Below the pieces are notes generated by a model. The model was not told where the DNA came from. It worked only from the letters and a program-made list of their open reading frames with translations, and made no database searches. Made by a program: the position numbers and the translations under genes. Shown piece by piece: positions 45,801 to 53,754 of a DNA stretch of 64,000 nucleotides. Source of the stretch: Undaria pinnatifida (lineage: Eukaryota; Sar; Phaeophyceae; Laminariales; Alariaceae); contig JABAKD010000020.1 in the NCBI GenBank assembly GCA_012845835.1, positions 16,156,306 through 16,220,305 of the forward strand, read 5' to 3'. Within the stretch, counting starts at the first letter, position 1. Each line of letters begins with the position of its first letter.

Positions 45801-46388
45801 GGGAAGTCGAGCTCGCTTAGGGTTGTGCATGCCGCGAACGATGAAAGCAAGCACAGCGAGGGCGGCGGCTTCGGCAGTTACGAGGAAGACAATGGCTTGC
45901 CGTCATCTCCCGCTGAGCACCCCCACCTCCCGGGGTACGCGACGGCGGTAGCAACGGCGCCCCCCAACGAGGACGAAGATAGCGCGATTGTTCCCGGCGG
46001 CGGCGGCGTCAGTCACGGTGTCAACAGTGGTGTTGGTGGTGAGGAAGGGATCGAGCTCATCAGCCCCGCGGACGAATGCGAGGCGTCGGGTTTTTACGCA
46101 GCGGTTGACCCCGCCGCCGTCTCCAAGCTAGTGGGATGGGGAATCAGCTGCGATTTCGCCCGGGTTGCGCTGCGCCGTACCGACAACGATATCCCGGGGG
46201 CGCTGAGGCTGATCGCGGAGGGGAGCATGGACTCTCATCTGGCGGCGGATCAGGAGGAGATAGCGCTGGAGCAGGCGGCGGAGGCGGAAGCCGAGGCGGA
46301 GGCTAAAGCGGAGGCGGCTACGGAGGCTTCTGCTGCACCCACTGGGCCTACTGCGCCGTTGTCGAGTGTGGATGGGCCTGTCCAGTGA
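32781..46388 (+). CDS. Membrane-anchored subtilisin-like (S8) serine protease with UBA-like tail, 9 exons, 5' incomplete
   Basis: Exons: 32781-33849, 34965-35043, 38250-38455, 39023-39320, 39675-39784, 41520-41597, 42218-42882, 43529-43758, 44858-46388. All eight introns are GT..AG and every junction keeps frame. Catalytic residues: Asp in GISDTGLD (codon 38394), His in GHGTHVSG (39114), oxyanion Asn in GAGNNG (42333), Ser in GGTSMSAP (42663). A Cys-rich insertion lies between His and KLAFFDLG. The C-terminal half carries LDFAQGFG..LAWYDPP..LLHDLDVYV, as in Tag-type and related S8 proteins. A Ser/Pro/Gly linker, one TM helix (45651-45716), an RRRK stop-transfer and a UBA-like domain (~46101-46229) follow. 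The expected topology is type I, with the protease outside or luminal. The first in-frame ATG is 32852, with no signal peptide, so an upstream exon is likely. A G15 run at 45550-45564 shifts the frame, probably a sequencing or assembly error. About 1,420 codons in all. Confidence 0.85.
34262..34345 (-). repeat. Family D terminal fragment in intron 1
   Basis: CCGTCAGCTGTGAGTTCGAC and CTCATCTTTGCAAGCTGCGT match one outer D arm end, as at 6.6 kb. Confidence 0.5.
34540..34960. repeat. Intron 1 degenerate tandem repeat, ~90-100 bp unit, reaching the acceptor
   Basis: TTTTTCGTCGAAACTCGTNTTT, TTTCAAGTTGCGTGA and GATCGTTTTTGCCCCC recur at about 34560, 34665, 34745 and 34835, with an outlying unit near 34180. 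The last unit ends ATTTTTGCCCCCTTCGTTG and runs straight into the splice acceptor at 34964. Confidence 0.65.
34965..35043 (+). CDS. Protease exon 2
   Basis: 79 bp between TTGTTTTTTGCAG and GTTAG. It joins exon 1 in phase and reads KGAHHLEHDEATGMACFV then GLIGFLSAQ, running into PEVMHIHPDARA of exon 3. This is the end of a prodomain leading to the mature protease, as in other S8 proteins where a LS..PEV..I/V-P segment precedes the catalytic domain. Confidence 0.7.
35783..36594. mobile_element. PIF/Harbinger-type MITE (812 bp) in intron 2
   Basis: Inverted ends GGGCCCGTATTAACGAGGAA / TTCCTCGTTAATTCGGGCCC extend ~45 bp, through TTGCAAAATCGAATTTCGAT. TTA flanks both sides (35780-35782 and 36595-36597). 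A TTA duplication with GGG/GGC-starting ends is the PIF/Harbinger pattern. The interior (36045-36420) is GC-rich but has no recognisable transposase, so it is non-autonomous, perhaps with captured DNA. Confidence 0.7.
36822..36912. repeat. Family E copy with inverted ends
   Basis: TTAACCCCTTTAGAGCCCCC at one end and CAGTTGTAAAAGGGTTAA at the other give short TTAACCC/GGGTTAA inverted ends. The centre is CCTCCCTATACTAAATCC. This is the cleanest ~90-bp family E unit in the window. Confidence 0.55.
36975..37080 (+). mobile_element. SINE family A 3' fragment in intron 2
   Basis: CGATGAAAATCCACGGGC, GAAGACACCTGTGACCACG and GCTTGTCCAGAAGGCC match the A body end. The head is missing. Confidence 0.6.
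37364..37660 (+). mobile_element. SINE family A copy in intron 2
   Basis: Complete: CGCCCCGGTGGCGGATCAGG, GAGTTCGAATCCCCC (a better B box than most copies), GGACGACACCTGTGAGACC and AGAAGCTGGAAAGTAGATG with a short A tail. It lies in the sense orientation within the protease intron. Confidence 0.8.
38250..38455 (+). CDS. Protease exon 3: catalytic Asp
   Basis: The acceptor is CACCCGCGCAG and the donor GTACGG. It carries GLNGAGQIIGISDTGLDESS, with the catalytic Asp at 38394-38396. The exon ends two bases into an Arg codon completed by exon 4. Confidence 0.9.
38545..38775. repeat. GATCT/TCTAGAT-rich repeat in intron 3
   Basis: AGATCTGTATGGTCTAG, GAGCTGTACGATCTGG and GATCATCTAGATGATCTAG: dense short palindromic words, related to 18.5 and 55.6 kb. 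Confidence 0.5.
39023..39320 (+). CDS. Protease exon 4: catalytic His and Cys-rich insert
   Basis: Reads TSMSDGDAYPDQRKV, then DDDTDADGHGTHVSGIALG with the catalytic His at 39114-39116. An unusual Cys-rich insertion begins right after (six Cys in this exon, two more in exon 5). The donor is GTGAGT at 39321. Confidence 0.9.
39420..39441. repeat. Poly-C tract in intron 4
   Basis: About 20 consecutive C about 230 bp before the exon 5 acceptor. A CACCC/ATCC-rich pyrimidine stretch follows at 39470-39640. Confidence 0.8.
39675..39784 (+). CDS. Protease exon 5
   Basis: 110 bp. SCDADTGYEFPCFEDPEDEL finishes the Cys-rich insert, then ASGVAPDSKLAFFDL returns to the conserved S8 core. The acceptor is GATGACAG and the donor GTGAGA; it ends in phase 2. 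Confidence 0.85.
40168..40312 (-). mobile_element. Family B copy in intron 5
   Basis: GTTGTTGTTGTTCTCACATT, AGTCCGTGGTCACGGGACAG, GGAGCTGAGGAATACCCC. Antisense to the gene and truncated at its 5' end. Confidence 0.7.
40575..40645. repeat. Family P fragment (GGGTCGG-rich)
   Basis: AGGGCTTTTCACGGGTCGAA..GGGTCGGATCGAGTCAGG matches the left part of the P elements at 59.0 and 62.5 kb. A right-hand piece (CTGACCCGATCGGACCCGAC) lies at 41410-41440, so the intron 5 minisatellite may sit inside one P element. Confidence 0.5.
40680..41300. repeat. Intron 5 minisatellite, ~100 bp unit, ~6 copies
   Basis: Unit: CTTGACCGACGGCAATTTTC, CAATAATTTACCTGGACTGACG, CCAAACTACTAGGTTTTAGT and ATGTCAGGAGACGGCACTTTC. 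Copies begin near 40683, 40784, 40883, 40985, 41087 and 41228, with a shortened one at 41175. Adjacent units are similar, so the array is fairly young. Confidence 0.85.
41520..41597 (+). CDS. Protease exon 6
   Basis: 78 bp: GNSDDTLSIPDDIGDMWDAQ then YAAGA, the S8 segment before the N-S-W motif. The acceptor is CAATGTTAG and the donor GTAAGA. Both junctions are in phase with exons 5 and 7. Confidence 0.85.
42035..42098 (+). repeat. Family C 3' end in intron 6
   Basis: GGCATTGTAGGGATGCGAGG, GTCTATCGTTTCAAGACTAC, CATGCATGAAATGAG: only the last ~60 bp of C, ending ~120 bp before the exon 7 acceptor. Confidence 0.6.
42100..42175. repeat. Polypyrimidine tract before the exon 7 acceptor
   Basis: About 75 nearly uninterrupted C/T bases (C-rich), which could form an i-motif or triplex. 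Related tracts lie at 41869-41886 and 41976-42012. Confidence 0.75.
42218..42882 (+). CDS. Protease exon 7: oxyanion Asn and catalytic Ser
   Basis: 665 bp. Starts RIMSNSWS, then AFVVFGAGNNG with the oxyanion-hole Asn at 42333, then TKPDVVAPG and LGGTSMSAPAVAGAAALVRQ with the catalytic Ser at 42663. It ends AILINSAEWLGEMQTVSYG at donor GTGAGA. Reading through the donor gives a poly-Gly run, supporting a splice there. Confidence 0.92.
42895..42951. repeat. Poly-G tract just after the exon 7 donor
   Basis: About 55 bases of G broken only by three C, starting ~12 bases inside intron 7. Strong G-quadruplex potential. Length may be unreliable in assembly. Confidence 0.8.
43300..43490. repeat. Long CT-rich tract before the exon 8 acceptor
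   Basis: About 190 bases of CCCTCC/CTCTCCC repeats on the + strand, ending ~38 bases before the acceptor. Apparent open frames here are Pro/Ser- or Gly/Arg/Glu-rich artefacts. Confidence 0.8.
43529..43758 (+). CDS. Protease exon 8
   Basis: VEWMTVLDFAQGFGAVQLA, then LSVTLAWYDPPATVSSYN, the start of the beta-sandwich domain after the catalytic core. The acceptor GCTGCAATAG is preceded by a ~190-bp polypyrimidine stretch. The donor is GTGAGT. Confidence 0.88.
44160..44300 (+). pseudogene. Decayed duplicate of the exon 8 end and its donor
   Basis: TTGTCGGTGTGGTATGACCC with CCGTCTGTGGTTCCTTCCTACG would read SVWYDPPSVVPSYD, matching LAWYDPPATVSSYN of exon 8. A GTGAGTTTGTGTTGTTG at 44287 resembles the real donor region GTGAGTTTGGGTTGTTGG. 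A third, weaker relic (GTTCCTACGATGTGAGG) lies at 44390-44407. These are not used in the gene model. Confidence 0.6.
44455..44700 (+). pseudogene. Two decayed duplicates of the exon 9 start and its acceptor
   Basis: 44461-44507: CTGCCTGTGGCAG then CTTGTCCACGAGCTGGACG reads LVHELDVSVI. 44635-44690: TTGACTGCGACAG then CTCCTACGCGACCTGGATG reads LLRDLDVYVMLVS and stops. Both mirror the true exon 9 start at 44858 (LLHDLDVYVMSVDTGH). Each is preceded by a CCCCCGYTTTTCGTGTG-like block. In principle they are cryptic acceptors. Confidence 0.65.
44858..46388 (+). CDS. Protease exon 9: C-terminal domain, linker, TM helix, UBA-like domain
   Basis: Begins LLHDLDVYVMSVDTG right after a C17 tract and CTGCGACAG. 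Ends the beta domain with EEGYYVVEVQAHTL. A long Ser/Pro/Thr then Gly/Asp/Ser linker follows. In the downstream frame, VAVGLSAVAAFVLIGVGVVL is a TM helix followed by RRRKVRG. The cytosolic part has VSKLVGWGI..ALRRTDNDIPGALRLI, matching the three-helix UBA pattern, and an Ala/Glu-rich end. The frame changes at the G15 run (45550-45564): without a one- or two-base correction the protein stops at 45577 before the TM. Confidence 0.82.
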
Positions 46389-46429
46389 AATACTGTGACA
46401 AGACGTGATTGTGATTTTGATTGGAGTTG

Positions 46430-47000
46430 TGGCGTGGCGTGGAGTGGGGAAAGGGGGGGGGGGGGGGGGGGAGGGACTCTTACTTGGCCTACTGTGACTG
46501 TTGTGGCTACTGTTGCGCCTGCGGCAGTGGCTAGCTGATAGTAGTGTGGCTACTGAAGCGACTGCGTCGGTGTCGAATATAGACTATGGGCCTGCCTAAC
46601 GAACGACTGCAGTACAGTAAGACAAGAAGTGGTTGTGATTGCCGTGGTATGGGAGGGAGGGGGGGGGGGTACTAGATGAAACGGAAGCGGTGCGGGGGGT
46701 TGATAGGAGGGGGGGGGGGGGGGGGTGACTCTTTTGTTGCTCGCCTTAGTCGTTTTACCGTTGACCACGGATCCCTTTCGAGACGGAGGGGGTCGGGGGG
46801 CGGGGGCTAGATGAAACAGAGACGGTGGGTGCATAGGGGAGCAGGGAGATGGGTGGGTAGTGACCGGGCCGCGCCGGGGGACCTTGGAAGGATTTTCGGG
46901 TGGGGGGGGGGGGGGGATTTAGATGAAACGGAGGCGGTGGGTTGATAGGGAGAGGCTAATAGTCGTTCGGGCGCCACCTTGGAAGATAGGAGGGATTCGC
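46430..47000 (+). repeat. Decayed duplicate of the gene's 3' end and a ~120-bp tandem block
   Basis: 46545-46660 echoes 46310-46430: ACTGCGTCGGTGTCGAATAT, GGGCCTGCC, then GACAAGAAGTGGTTGTGATT versus the real GACAAGACGTGATTGTGATT. Then CTAGATGAAACGGAAGCGGTG recurs at about 46672, 46807 and 46919 with G runs of 10-18 between. A family G piece lies at 46715-46790. No coding potential. Confidence 0.55.
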
Positions 47001-48755
47001 GCCGCTCACGGCAGGAGAGATGGGCATCGCTTGCACCAAGCACTGCGGGAAGGGGAAGGGGAAGGAAGGGGGGAGGGGGGGGGGGCGGTAAGCGCTGCTG
47101 GAGTGGGCGGAACCGTGCTTTTTAGTTGAACTTGGAGGGGGCGCCCGCGATTGGCCCCGAGATTTTAGTACCATTTTGTAGGTGTGTGATCGGGAGGTGA
47201 CGTTGTACGCTGACTGGTGGAAGAGGGTGGGGGGTGGGGAGAAGGGGAGGGAGGTATGTGCTAGGATTTTTTCGAACGCTGTAGGTGGCAGCTTGTCAGT
47301 ACTTGTCACGAAAACAGAAATATGGTCGCACGATCTAAAGTCTATAGTCCACGCGAAAAGAGTATCCATCCACAGCAGTCAAAACTGATTTGAGGGGAAT
47401 GTAGCGCGAAAGATAGGTTGACGCGACGTAGAGGTAGTAGGCAACGACCAGTCGCGTGTGCGTCGGGCGCGCGCGACGGTTTTTTTCGTTTGAAATTAGG
47501 CGCTGCTGCTGCGGGAGCGCTAGGCGTGTGTCGGTCAGTGACTGTCAGGCGTTTCGGCTAGGGGCGAGAGCGCGTGTCAGTTTTAGCTTCAGGCTGCCGG
47601 CGGTGGGTTTTCCGTGGGCTGATTTTTGTAGGATATTGGTGCAGGGACTCGGGAGGGGACTGTCATCAGCCCGGTACGTATGTACATGTCAGCAGGGAGT
47701 TGCGATCGTTCTTGAGATTTTTGTTTTGCTTGCTCGAACGGTCTTATGTCAGCAGCGAGTTGCGATCGTTCTTGAGATTTTTGTTCTGCTTGCTCGAACG
47801 GTCTTGCTTGGAGTCCGGCCAGGACAGTGTCCCTCGTCTTCTCCCGGAGCTTTGTTGCAAGGGTTTTTTGCACTAGGTGAATCATGCCGGGTGTGGCGAC
47901 GTGGTCAATGCTTTTCTTTGCTAATTGTTTTCGGCCATGTGCTCTCCTTCAAGGGAGGGCAGTTGCTTCCAAAGGTAGGCATTCGTTGGTGCCGGAAGCG
48001 CCAGATAGGCCCGGCCCGAAAACTCGGCTCTGTATTGTATTTTTTCTCGTGGTGCCTACGATATGTTTCGCCTCTCTCTTCTTTAAATTTGTTTCTATTT
48101 TGTTTTTCTCCTTTTTTCTGTTAAGCCCGGTTTGAACGTACGTACGAGTGTATGGCCTTTTTTTTCATTTGTGTGGTTCTCGAGTCTGCCCCCTTCGGTG
48201 GAACTTGTATTTTGCGTCAAAAAAACAGTCCGTACGTAAACGAACGCAGGTCGGTGGTTCCTTGCCCTTGATTTTACCTCATGCCCTTGATTTTTTATCT
48301 CATGCCCTTAATTTTTTCCCGTCGTCGCCGGAGACAGAGAGAGGCGGAAGGCGTTTTCCTGGTGTTCCTTTTTATGAGGCGCTGACCGTGCGTGCGTGGC
48401 GTCGATTTGTCGATTTCACGTTTATAGTACTTGGCCTTGGCTTGTGTTCCTTCGCATTTTCCTGTATTTTTTTTTATAAGAACGAAAAAAACTACCATAC
48501 AGCTCCAGCTGCTGTAAGTTATTTCGCGATTGCGGCGAACCTACTCGAAAGTTTTGTTTTTTAGATCTTTTAGATTTTTTTTTCGGTTTTGCTTTCGATT
48601 TTCGATGTGTTCGGCGTTTTTCCGCGGTCGCGACGGTGTCGGCCAGTAAATTCGCGACGCGCGGCAGTACCAGATATGTGTTATTGCTTTTCTTGGTCCC
48701 GCTGCTGTTCTGGACGAAGCAGTAGCCCGAAGTTTACCACGCCTATGGCCTGCCC
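47001..48755. other. No gene seen; 60-bp tandem duplication at 47693-47813
   Basis: GTCAGCAGSGAGTTGCGATC, GTTCTTGAGATTTTTGTT and GCTTGCTCGAACGGTCTT occur twice, 60 bp apart, almost unchanged. Frames in this region are low-complexity or repeat-driven. No supported exon. Confidence 0.55.
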
Positions 48756-48759
48756 TCTC

Positions 48760-48875
48760 TCTCGATGTGTGCCTGGTCGGTGAAAACCTGACGTGCTCTG
48801 TCCTGGCTTGGTAAGCATGCGCGAGGTCTATGGCCATTCGACTACGGCCATGCGTGAATATGAGTACACCCCACC
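48760..48875 (+). repeat. Family C 3' end
   Basis: GTGCCTGGTCGGTGAAAACC, GACGTGCTCTGTCC, GGTCTATGGCCATTCGACTACGG and ATGAGTACACCCCAC, in C order. Confidence 0.6.
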
Positions 48876-49208
48876 CCACTAAATATACCCCAGCTCAATT
48901 CAAGAATTCGATAACGTCTTGGAATGCCTTGGTTGCCTGCGTTTTGTTTTGTATATGTTTTGTTTTAGCGTCTTTCTCAGCCGCACCGCTGTAATGTACA
49001 ATATGACGATGGGCGTTGCTGCGGGGGGGTTCGTGAATGGTGCCCGTGCAAAAACGCCTGCTTGCAAGCTTATGTACGAGATGAGGAGTGGCTTACGTAC
49101 TGGCTCTTGGGGGGTTGCGGAGTAACCTAATTCAAGCTAAACCAGTGAAAAGGGAACGAAACGACCAAATGAAGGCAAAAAAAAAAAACGATGGGGGCGA
49201 GCGTGGGG

Positions 49209-49239
<31 letters not shown>

Positions 49240-51340
49240 CACCACAGGGGCATACAGGCACGGGTCGGTTGACGAGGGAAAAGCAGAAAGGATGATGGTG
49301 ATGGTGATTGATGGAAACATGCGGAGACTGTGTTTTCGTGTGTTGTTAGGATAAGGAAGCGGGGGGAAGAAGGCGGCGGAGTCGAAGGGAGGTTTGTTTT
49401 ATAGACTCGTGTGTGTGGTGTGCGTGCGTGCGTCCACGCATGCACGGTACGATACACGCTCGCGTGCATGTGTTTGCGTCAGTGGCACGCTAGGTGACTG
49501 CTGATGCTGTCGCTTTTGCTTCTGTGAGGCTCGCAAGGCTTTTGCCAGCAGGCTGGAGCAGAGCACCAGGCAAGAGGAAAGGAGGCGAAGGGTGTACTGT
49601 CCTAATGTGGACGCACCGTTGATATTTTGGTGCATTCGACGCAACAAATCGAAGTATACATCTCACACGCAGCTTTTGCACAGAGAGATGACTTTTTCGA
49701 CGGGAAAAAAAAACGATCTCACACACCTGGAGTGTCCTTCGTTTTCCATGTATGGCGTATGATTGATGGCGGACTGGGCTTCGGTTTGTGGGCTCGCTGA
49801 CAAGGTAGACGAGAGAACGGAAGACGAAACGCGCGATGTGCCCTCTTTGCCCTTGCGATGCGAGGAGGGGGGGGGGGGATCGCGGTGACGGTAGCGGCGA
49901 TCGGCGACGGTTTTTGTTTTGTGGGGGAGAGAGGAGGAGAGAAAAGACAGTCGGTGCCGGGCTTGTTGTCCTGTCGAAACGCACGAGGTCAGTTTTATAG
50001 CAGTAAAGCGAGTACTCGAAGAATGCCATCATATACATCTATCAAGCTTTTGGAGTTTGTTCGTTTTTTGCTCGTATCAATGTGAGGCAAGTAGTGCGCG
50101 CTACGTACAGTATCAGGATGCATGTGTGCGCACGGTCTCTCTCTCTCTTGCAGCGCACCAGCTACTCGAGCTGTTGACGCTCAGGAGGTGTGGTTAGATT
50201 TCAGCTTAGAACATTCTTGAGTGTGGTTAGCTTTAGCTTTGAACATTTTTGAGGGTGGATTAGATCTGACCACACGAGAGCAGCACTAGGTGGCGTGGGA
50301 GTTTCGTAGAGCAGTCGATTCAGTTGGCTGATTCGGCCGGACGGGCATCGTAGTACCGGTATGATATGCGGCTATACATCTTGTGGAATACCCACACGAC
50401 TACTCAGAGCAGTACGCGGGTGTTCGGAGTACCTGGCTGTGGTGGGGATTGCTACACGGCTATTCGACTTGACTGGGAAGGGAAAGTCTCCAGTCCTGCC
50501 GTGCGCTGCGCCACTCGCTGTTAATTTGATTTGGATCTTGATATTGACGAGGTTCGTTGAATTCGAAGTTTGATTGATTGTGGCGGTGTTCTTTCCATTT
50601 GGAGCTTGACAATTGTGGTGATGGGCGGTGGGAAAGGGGGAGAGAGGTGGACCACCGCAGTTCTGCTATATATAGAAGCTTTCTCTACTACTGGTGTTGC
50701 CGACGTTCGATGGTGTTGCTGTTGGCATTGTCGTCGTCGTCGTCATGAACGGAGACCGCCGACCGATTCGAAACAAACATGGCGGCAGGAGTCGTTGCCG
50801 TTTCAAAGATTAGAAAAAGCAGCAGTGGTGGTACGGTATGTTAGTCCAAGTATAGTACTACACTGTTTTACTGCTCGGTGTGGAAGTAAGTAGTTGGCTC
50901 ATCCTGAAGAAGGACACTCAACAAAATGTCAACACGCGGCTATTACGGGCGGGACCGGAGTTTGGGGGAGCATCCTAAGATTGATCGCTATATATCTGCA
51001 CGACAGGATTCGGGGGGAACATCCTGAGATCGATCGCGACGTGGAGGTCAGGGGTTTTGGGGGAAATGTCCTAGGATTCGATCGTCACGCATCTACGAAC
51101 GGGAGAACGCGAGTTTTATGGTGTCGCTTCACTTGGGACCTCCTATGTGTGGAAGCCGGGGATTCATAGCTATGATAATTCTGTCTTCAAAAGAGGCATA
51201 CGCATTATGCATATCCTATATATGTATTCATACCATGGTACCAGGAGGTACCGGGTACTACGTGCTATGCCGTTTCGCCGGGTATTATACCCCATAATTC
51301 CTTGATTGCTTCTCATAGAATGCGCGAAGTGTAGTTGGAC
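48876..51340. other. No gene seen; G30 tract and a D scrap
   Basis: 2.5 kb without a supported gene. A poly-G run lies at 49211-49239. 49655-49740 resembles a diverged D arm (CTCACACGCAGCTTTTGC, ACACACCTGGAGTGT). CATCCTAAGATTGATCG-type phrases recur at 50969, 51020 and 51069. Confidence 0.5.
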
Positions 51341-51344
51341 ATGG

Positions 51345-51408
51345 TTGATTTTGATTGATTTTTTTTTTGTTGATTTTGATTGATTGTTGATCGATTGATT
51401 GATCTTGG

Positions 51409-51453
<45 letters not shown>

Positions 51454-51550
51454 GGGTTAAATGGTTGGTTAATTGATTGATTGGTTCTGGGCGAGAAGCA
51501 GGCGCTGGCCCTCTGTGCGCCATGATTCGATAGGTTGATTGATGGTCGAT
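51345..51550. repeat. (TTGA)n microsatellite
   Basis: Uninterrupted GATT repeats at 51410-51452 with degenerate flanks from 51345 to 51550. The Ile/Asn/Gln/Ser-rich frame on the - strand is an artefact of the repeat. Confidence 0.8.
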
Positions 51551-51593
51551 TGGCTAAATCAGCTCGGTCCGCCATGATGCTGTCGAAAGCGAA

Positions 51594-51656
51594 GGAAAGG
51601 GCAAGAGCAAGCGAACAGGAAGAGGAAAGGGCAAGAGCAAGCGAACAGGAAGAGGC
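51594..51656. repeat. 33-bp tandem duplication
   Basis: GGGCAAGAGCAAGCGAACAG followed by GAAGAGGAAA occurs twice in a row, purine-rich throughout. Confidence 0.7.
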
Positions 51657-51734
51657 AGAACAAGCAGGAAGTGGGGGAGGGCGGGGGAGGAGGAACAGAA
51701 GTGCGATGGGGCGGATGGCAGGGTGTACTCAATT

Positions 51735-51965
51735 TCATGTATGGCCGGCCGCAGTCGTAAGACCATAGACCGTCGCATCCCTATCGTACAATGCCGGGAC
51801 GGAGCACGTCGGGTTTTCACCGACCAGCCAGGCCAGACAGTTTGCGTGCTTCGAGCGCAAAGCGCCGAGGTGTTCTTGGCGCGAGTCGCATGAGGGATGA
51901 GCCGTATTCTGCTAAGAACCGCATGTGTGAGGCGGACTTCGGCACCTTGCTGTGTGTACTTTCTT
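51735..51965 (-). repeat. Family C copy
   Basis: In reverse: GACCATAGACCGTCGCATCC, GACGGAGCACGTCGGG, GTTCTTGGCGCGAGTCGC, GCGGACTTCGGCACCTTG. The distal half is missing. Confidence 0.65.
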
Positions 51966-52600
51966 GCATACCTGGTATCAGATAATAGTTTCGAATTTGG
52001 GAGGGGGGGAGGGGGAGCGCAAAAGCAGGAGGCAGACGGAAGAACGGGGACATGGGGGAGGGGCGAGGGACTACGTTTGTCTGGGGCACGAAAAAGAGGC
52101 AGCCCCTTTGTTTGGCTTGCTGTGAGGGCAGTGGCGACCAGTCGATCTACCTATGTTGTCTACTAATTTGGCTTGACTGCTGTTTGCCAGCTATTATAGA
52201 TTGTTATTTTTTGTGTGATACCGAGCATTTGCTTGGTGGTGGTCCTGGTGATGGTGCTGAGGGGGCGGGGGCGAAGGGGATACGCTGCTCCTGCTGCTGC
52301 TGCTGCCGCTTGTTTTGTTTGCTGTGCGCGTTGCTCTTTATATTTGTTTTTGTCGGTACATAAGGAGGCGGCACATCGTCAGCGAAAAGGGGTGTGACTG
52401 CATGGTGTAGCAAAAGTAATAGTGAAAGAACGAATGAATCATCTCCACGCGCATGCAGCGACAGAGGGAGGGAGCACTTTTTCGGCTTTTTCGTTTTTTG
52501 AATGACGGGCTCGTTAACCCAAAGTCGTCGTAATTTCATCATTCTTGTCTTAAATATATATACATATATAATTGGGGTTAATAATATATACTGTGGTTAC
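51966..52600. other. No gene seen
   Basis: No supported exon. A CTGCTG run lies at 52288-52307. Confidence 0.5.
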
Positions 52601-52606
52601 AAATAT

Positions 52607-53293
52607 ATTAAAAAAATAAAAATACACTCCAGCTAATAGATCGAAGATTTTGTCGAAACTCATCATCGTTGCAAGCTGTGTGTGATACTCCGATCGCGCG
52701 TATTACGGGGTTGTGTCCTCATTAAGGATATAGGGCGGCGACTCCCCTTACAACTACAGTGTAGCTATCAGGGTCACCAGGGTGACGTTAAGTCAGTCTG
52801 TGCGCGGAAACTAATATATATACCTGGTACATATAATATGCTGGTGCCAAATCCGTCAGATTTATCCCCTCGAAAGGATTTATAGCTTACATGCACAAAT
52901 TGCCCCCTTTGCCCCCCCCCCCCCCTCCAAACCCGCTCGCTTTTGATCAAAACCAGGCCCCCGCGTCCTTCAAAACTCCGCCCCACCCCCCTCACCGGTT
53001 ATTCGACTTACAAGATTCACTTGATAAAAGGATACATTTCCCTTCACAGCTGTCAGATTTTGTCCCCCTCAGAAACGGGTTTTATAGTTTCCGCGCACAG
53101 ACTGACTAAAATCATCCTGTTGACCCTGATAGCTACACTGTAGTTGTAAGGGGAGTCGCCGACCTATATCCTTAATGAGGACACACAACTCGTAATGCGC
53201 GCGATCGGAGTATCACACACAGCTTGCAAAGATGAGTTTCGACGAAATCTTCGATCTCACAGCTGGAGTGTATTTTCATTTTTTATAATATAT
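52607..53293. mobile_element. Complete family D foldback element (~690 bp)
   Basis: Two ~210-bp arms (52607-52818 and 53083-53293) are inverted copies of each other. Outer ends: ACTCCAGCTNNNAGATCGAA / TTCGATCTCACAGCTGGAGT; inner ends: GTCTGTGCGCGGAAACTA / TAGTTTCCGCGCACAGAC. The ~260-bp centre contains a C run, TTTTGATCAAAACCAGGCCC and TTATTCGACTTACAAGATTC. AT-rich flanks blur the target site. No coding capacity, so it is non-autonomous. At least seven partial copies occur in this window. Confidence 0.75.
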
Positions 53294-53594
53294 ATATATG
53301 TGTTTTCTTGCGGTTAGAAAATACATATGTACGTATATGTATTACTTTGCGTATCTAGACCTTCATGGGCATTTTTGTAGGAGGGTCGCTCTTAATTTCC
53401 CCCGGAATCAGTATCTGGGTGAGGTAGCAAGGCGTGCACCTGTATCGTAGCCTGCATCCTCATCTCACACGAAGGACGCGTGTTACGGCAAGAGGTACAC
53501 ACCACTTTTTTTTTTGTCATTTTTTTTTTTCTGATTGGAAACCAGGCTCCAATACCTCGTTTGAGCCCCCAAAATCCCTCCCTATACTAACTTC

Positions 53595-53740
53595 AAGTGT
53601 ACTTTTTTTTCGAAGGGTTTCCAGTTGTAAAGGCGTTAACCCACCTTAGCCCAATATCGCTAACTTCAAGTGTATTTTTTTTCGAAGGGTTTCCAGTTGT
53701 AAAAAAGGCGTTAACCCACCTTAACCCAATATCGTCGGAG
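53595..53740. repeat. Duplicated family E unit (~75 bp, two copies)
   Basis: TAACTTCAAGTGTA..TTTTTTTTCGAAGGGTTTCC, AGTTGTAAA..GGCGTTAACCC and ACCTTARCCCAATATCG appear at 53589 and 53660. They directly precede the D copy at 53.76 kb. Confidence 0.65.
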
Positions 53741-53754
53741 TGCTGCCGTTCTTG

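Noticed and set aside
45224-45854. - strand frames of 146-208 codons
   Set aside because: Antisense shadow of protease exon 9 low-complexity coding sequence.
47456-48124. 222-codon + strand frame
   Set aside because: No ATG start, it passes through a 60-bp tandem duplication, has Phe/Cys/Arg-rich composition and no domain.
49490-50038. 182-codon - strand frame
   Set aside because: Crosses a family D scrap and a G run; no domain or splice support.
51285-51575. Ile/Asn/Gln/Ser-rich - strand frame
   Set aside because: Produced by the TTGA microsatellite.
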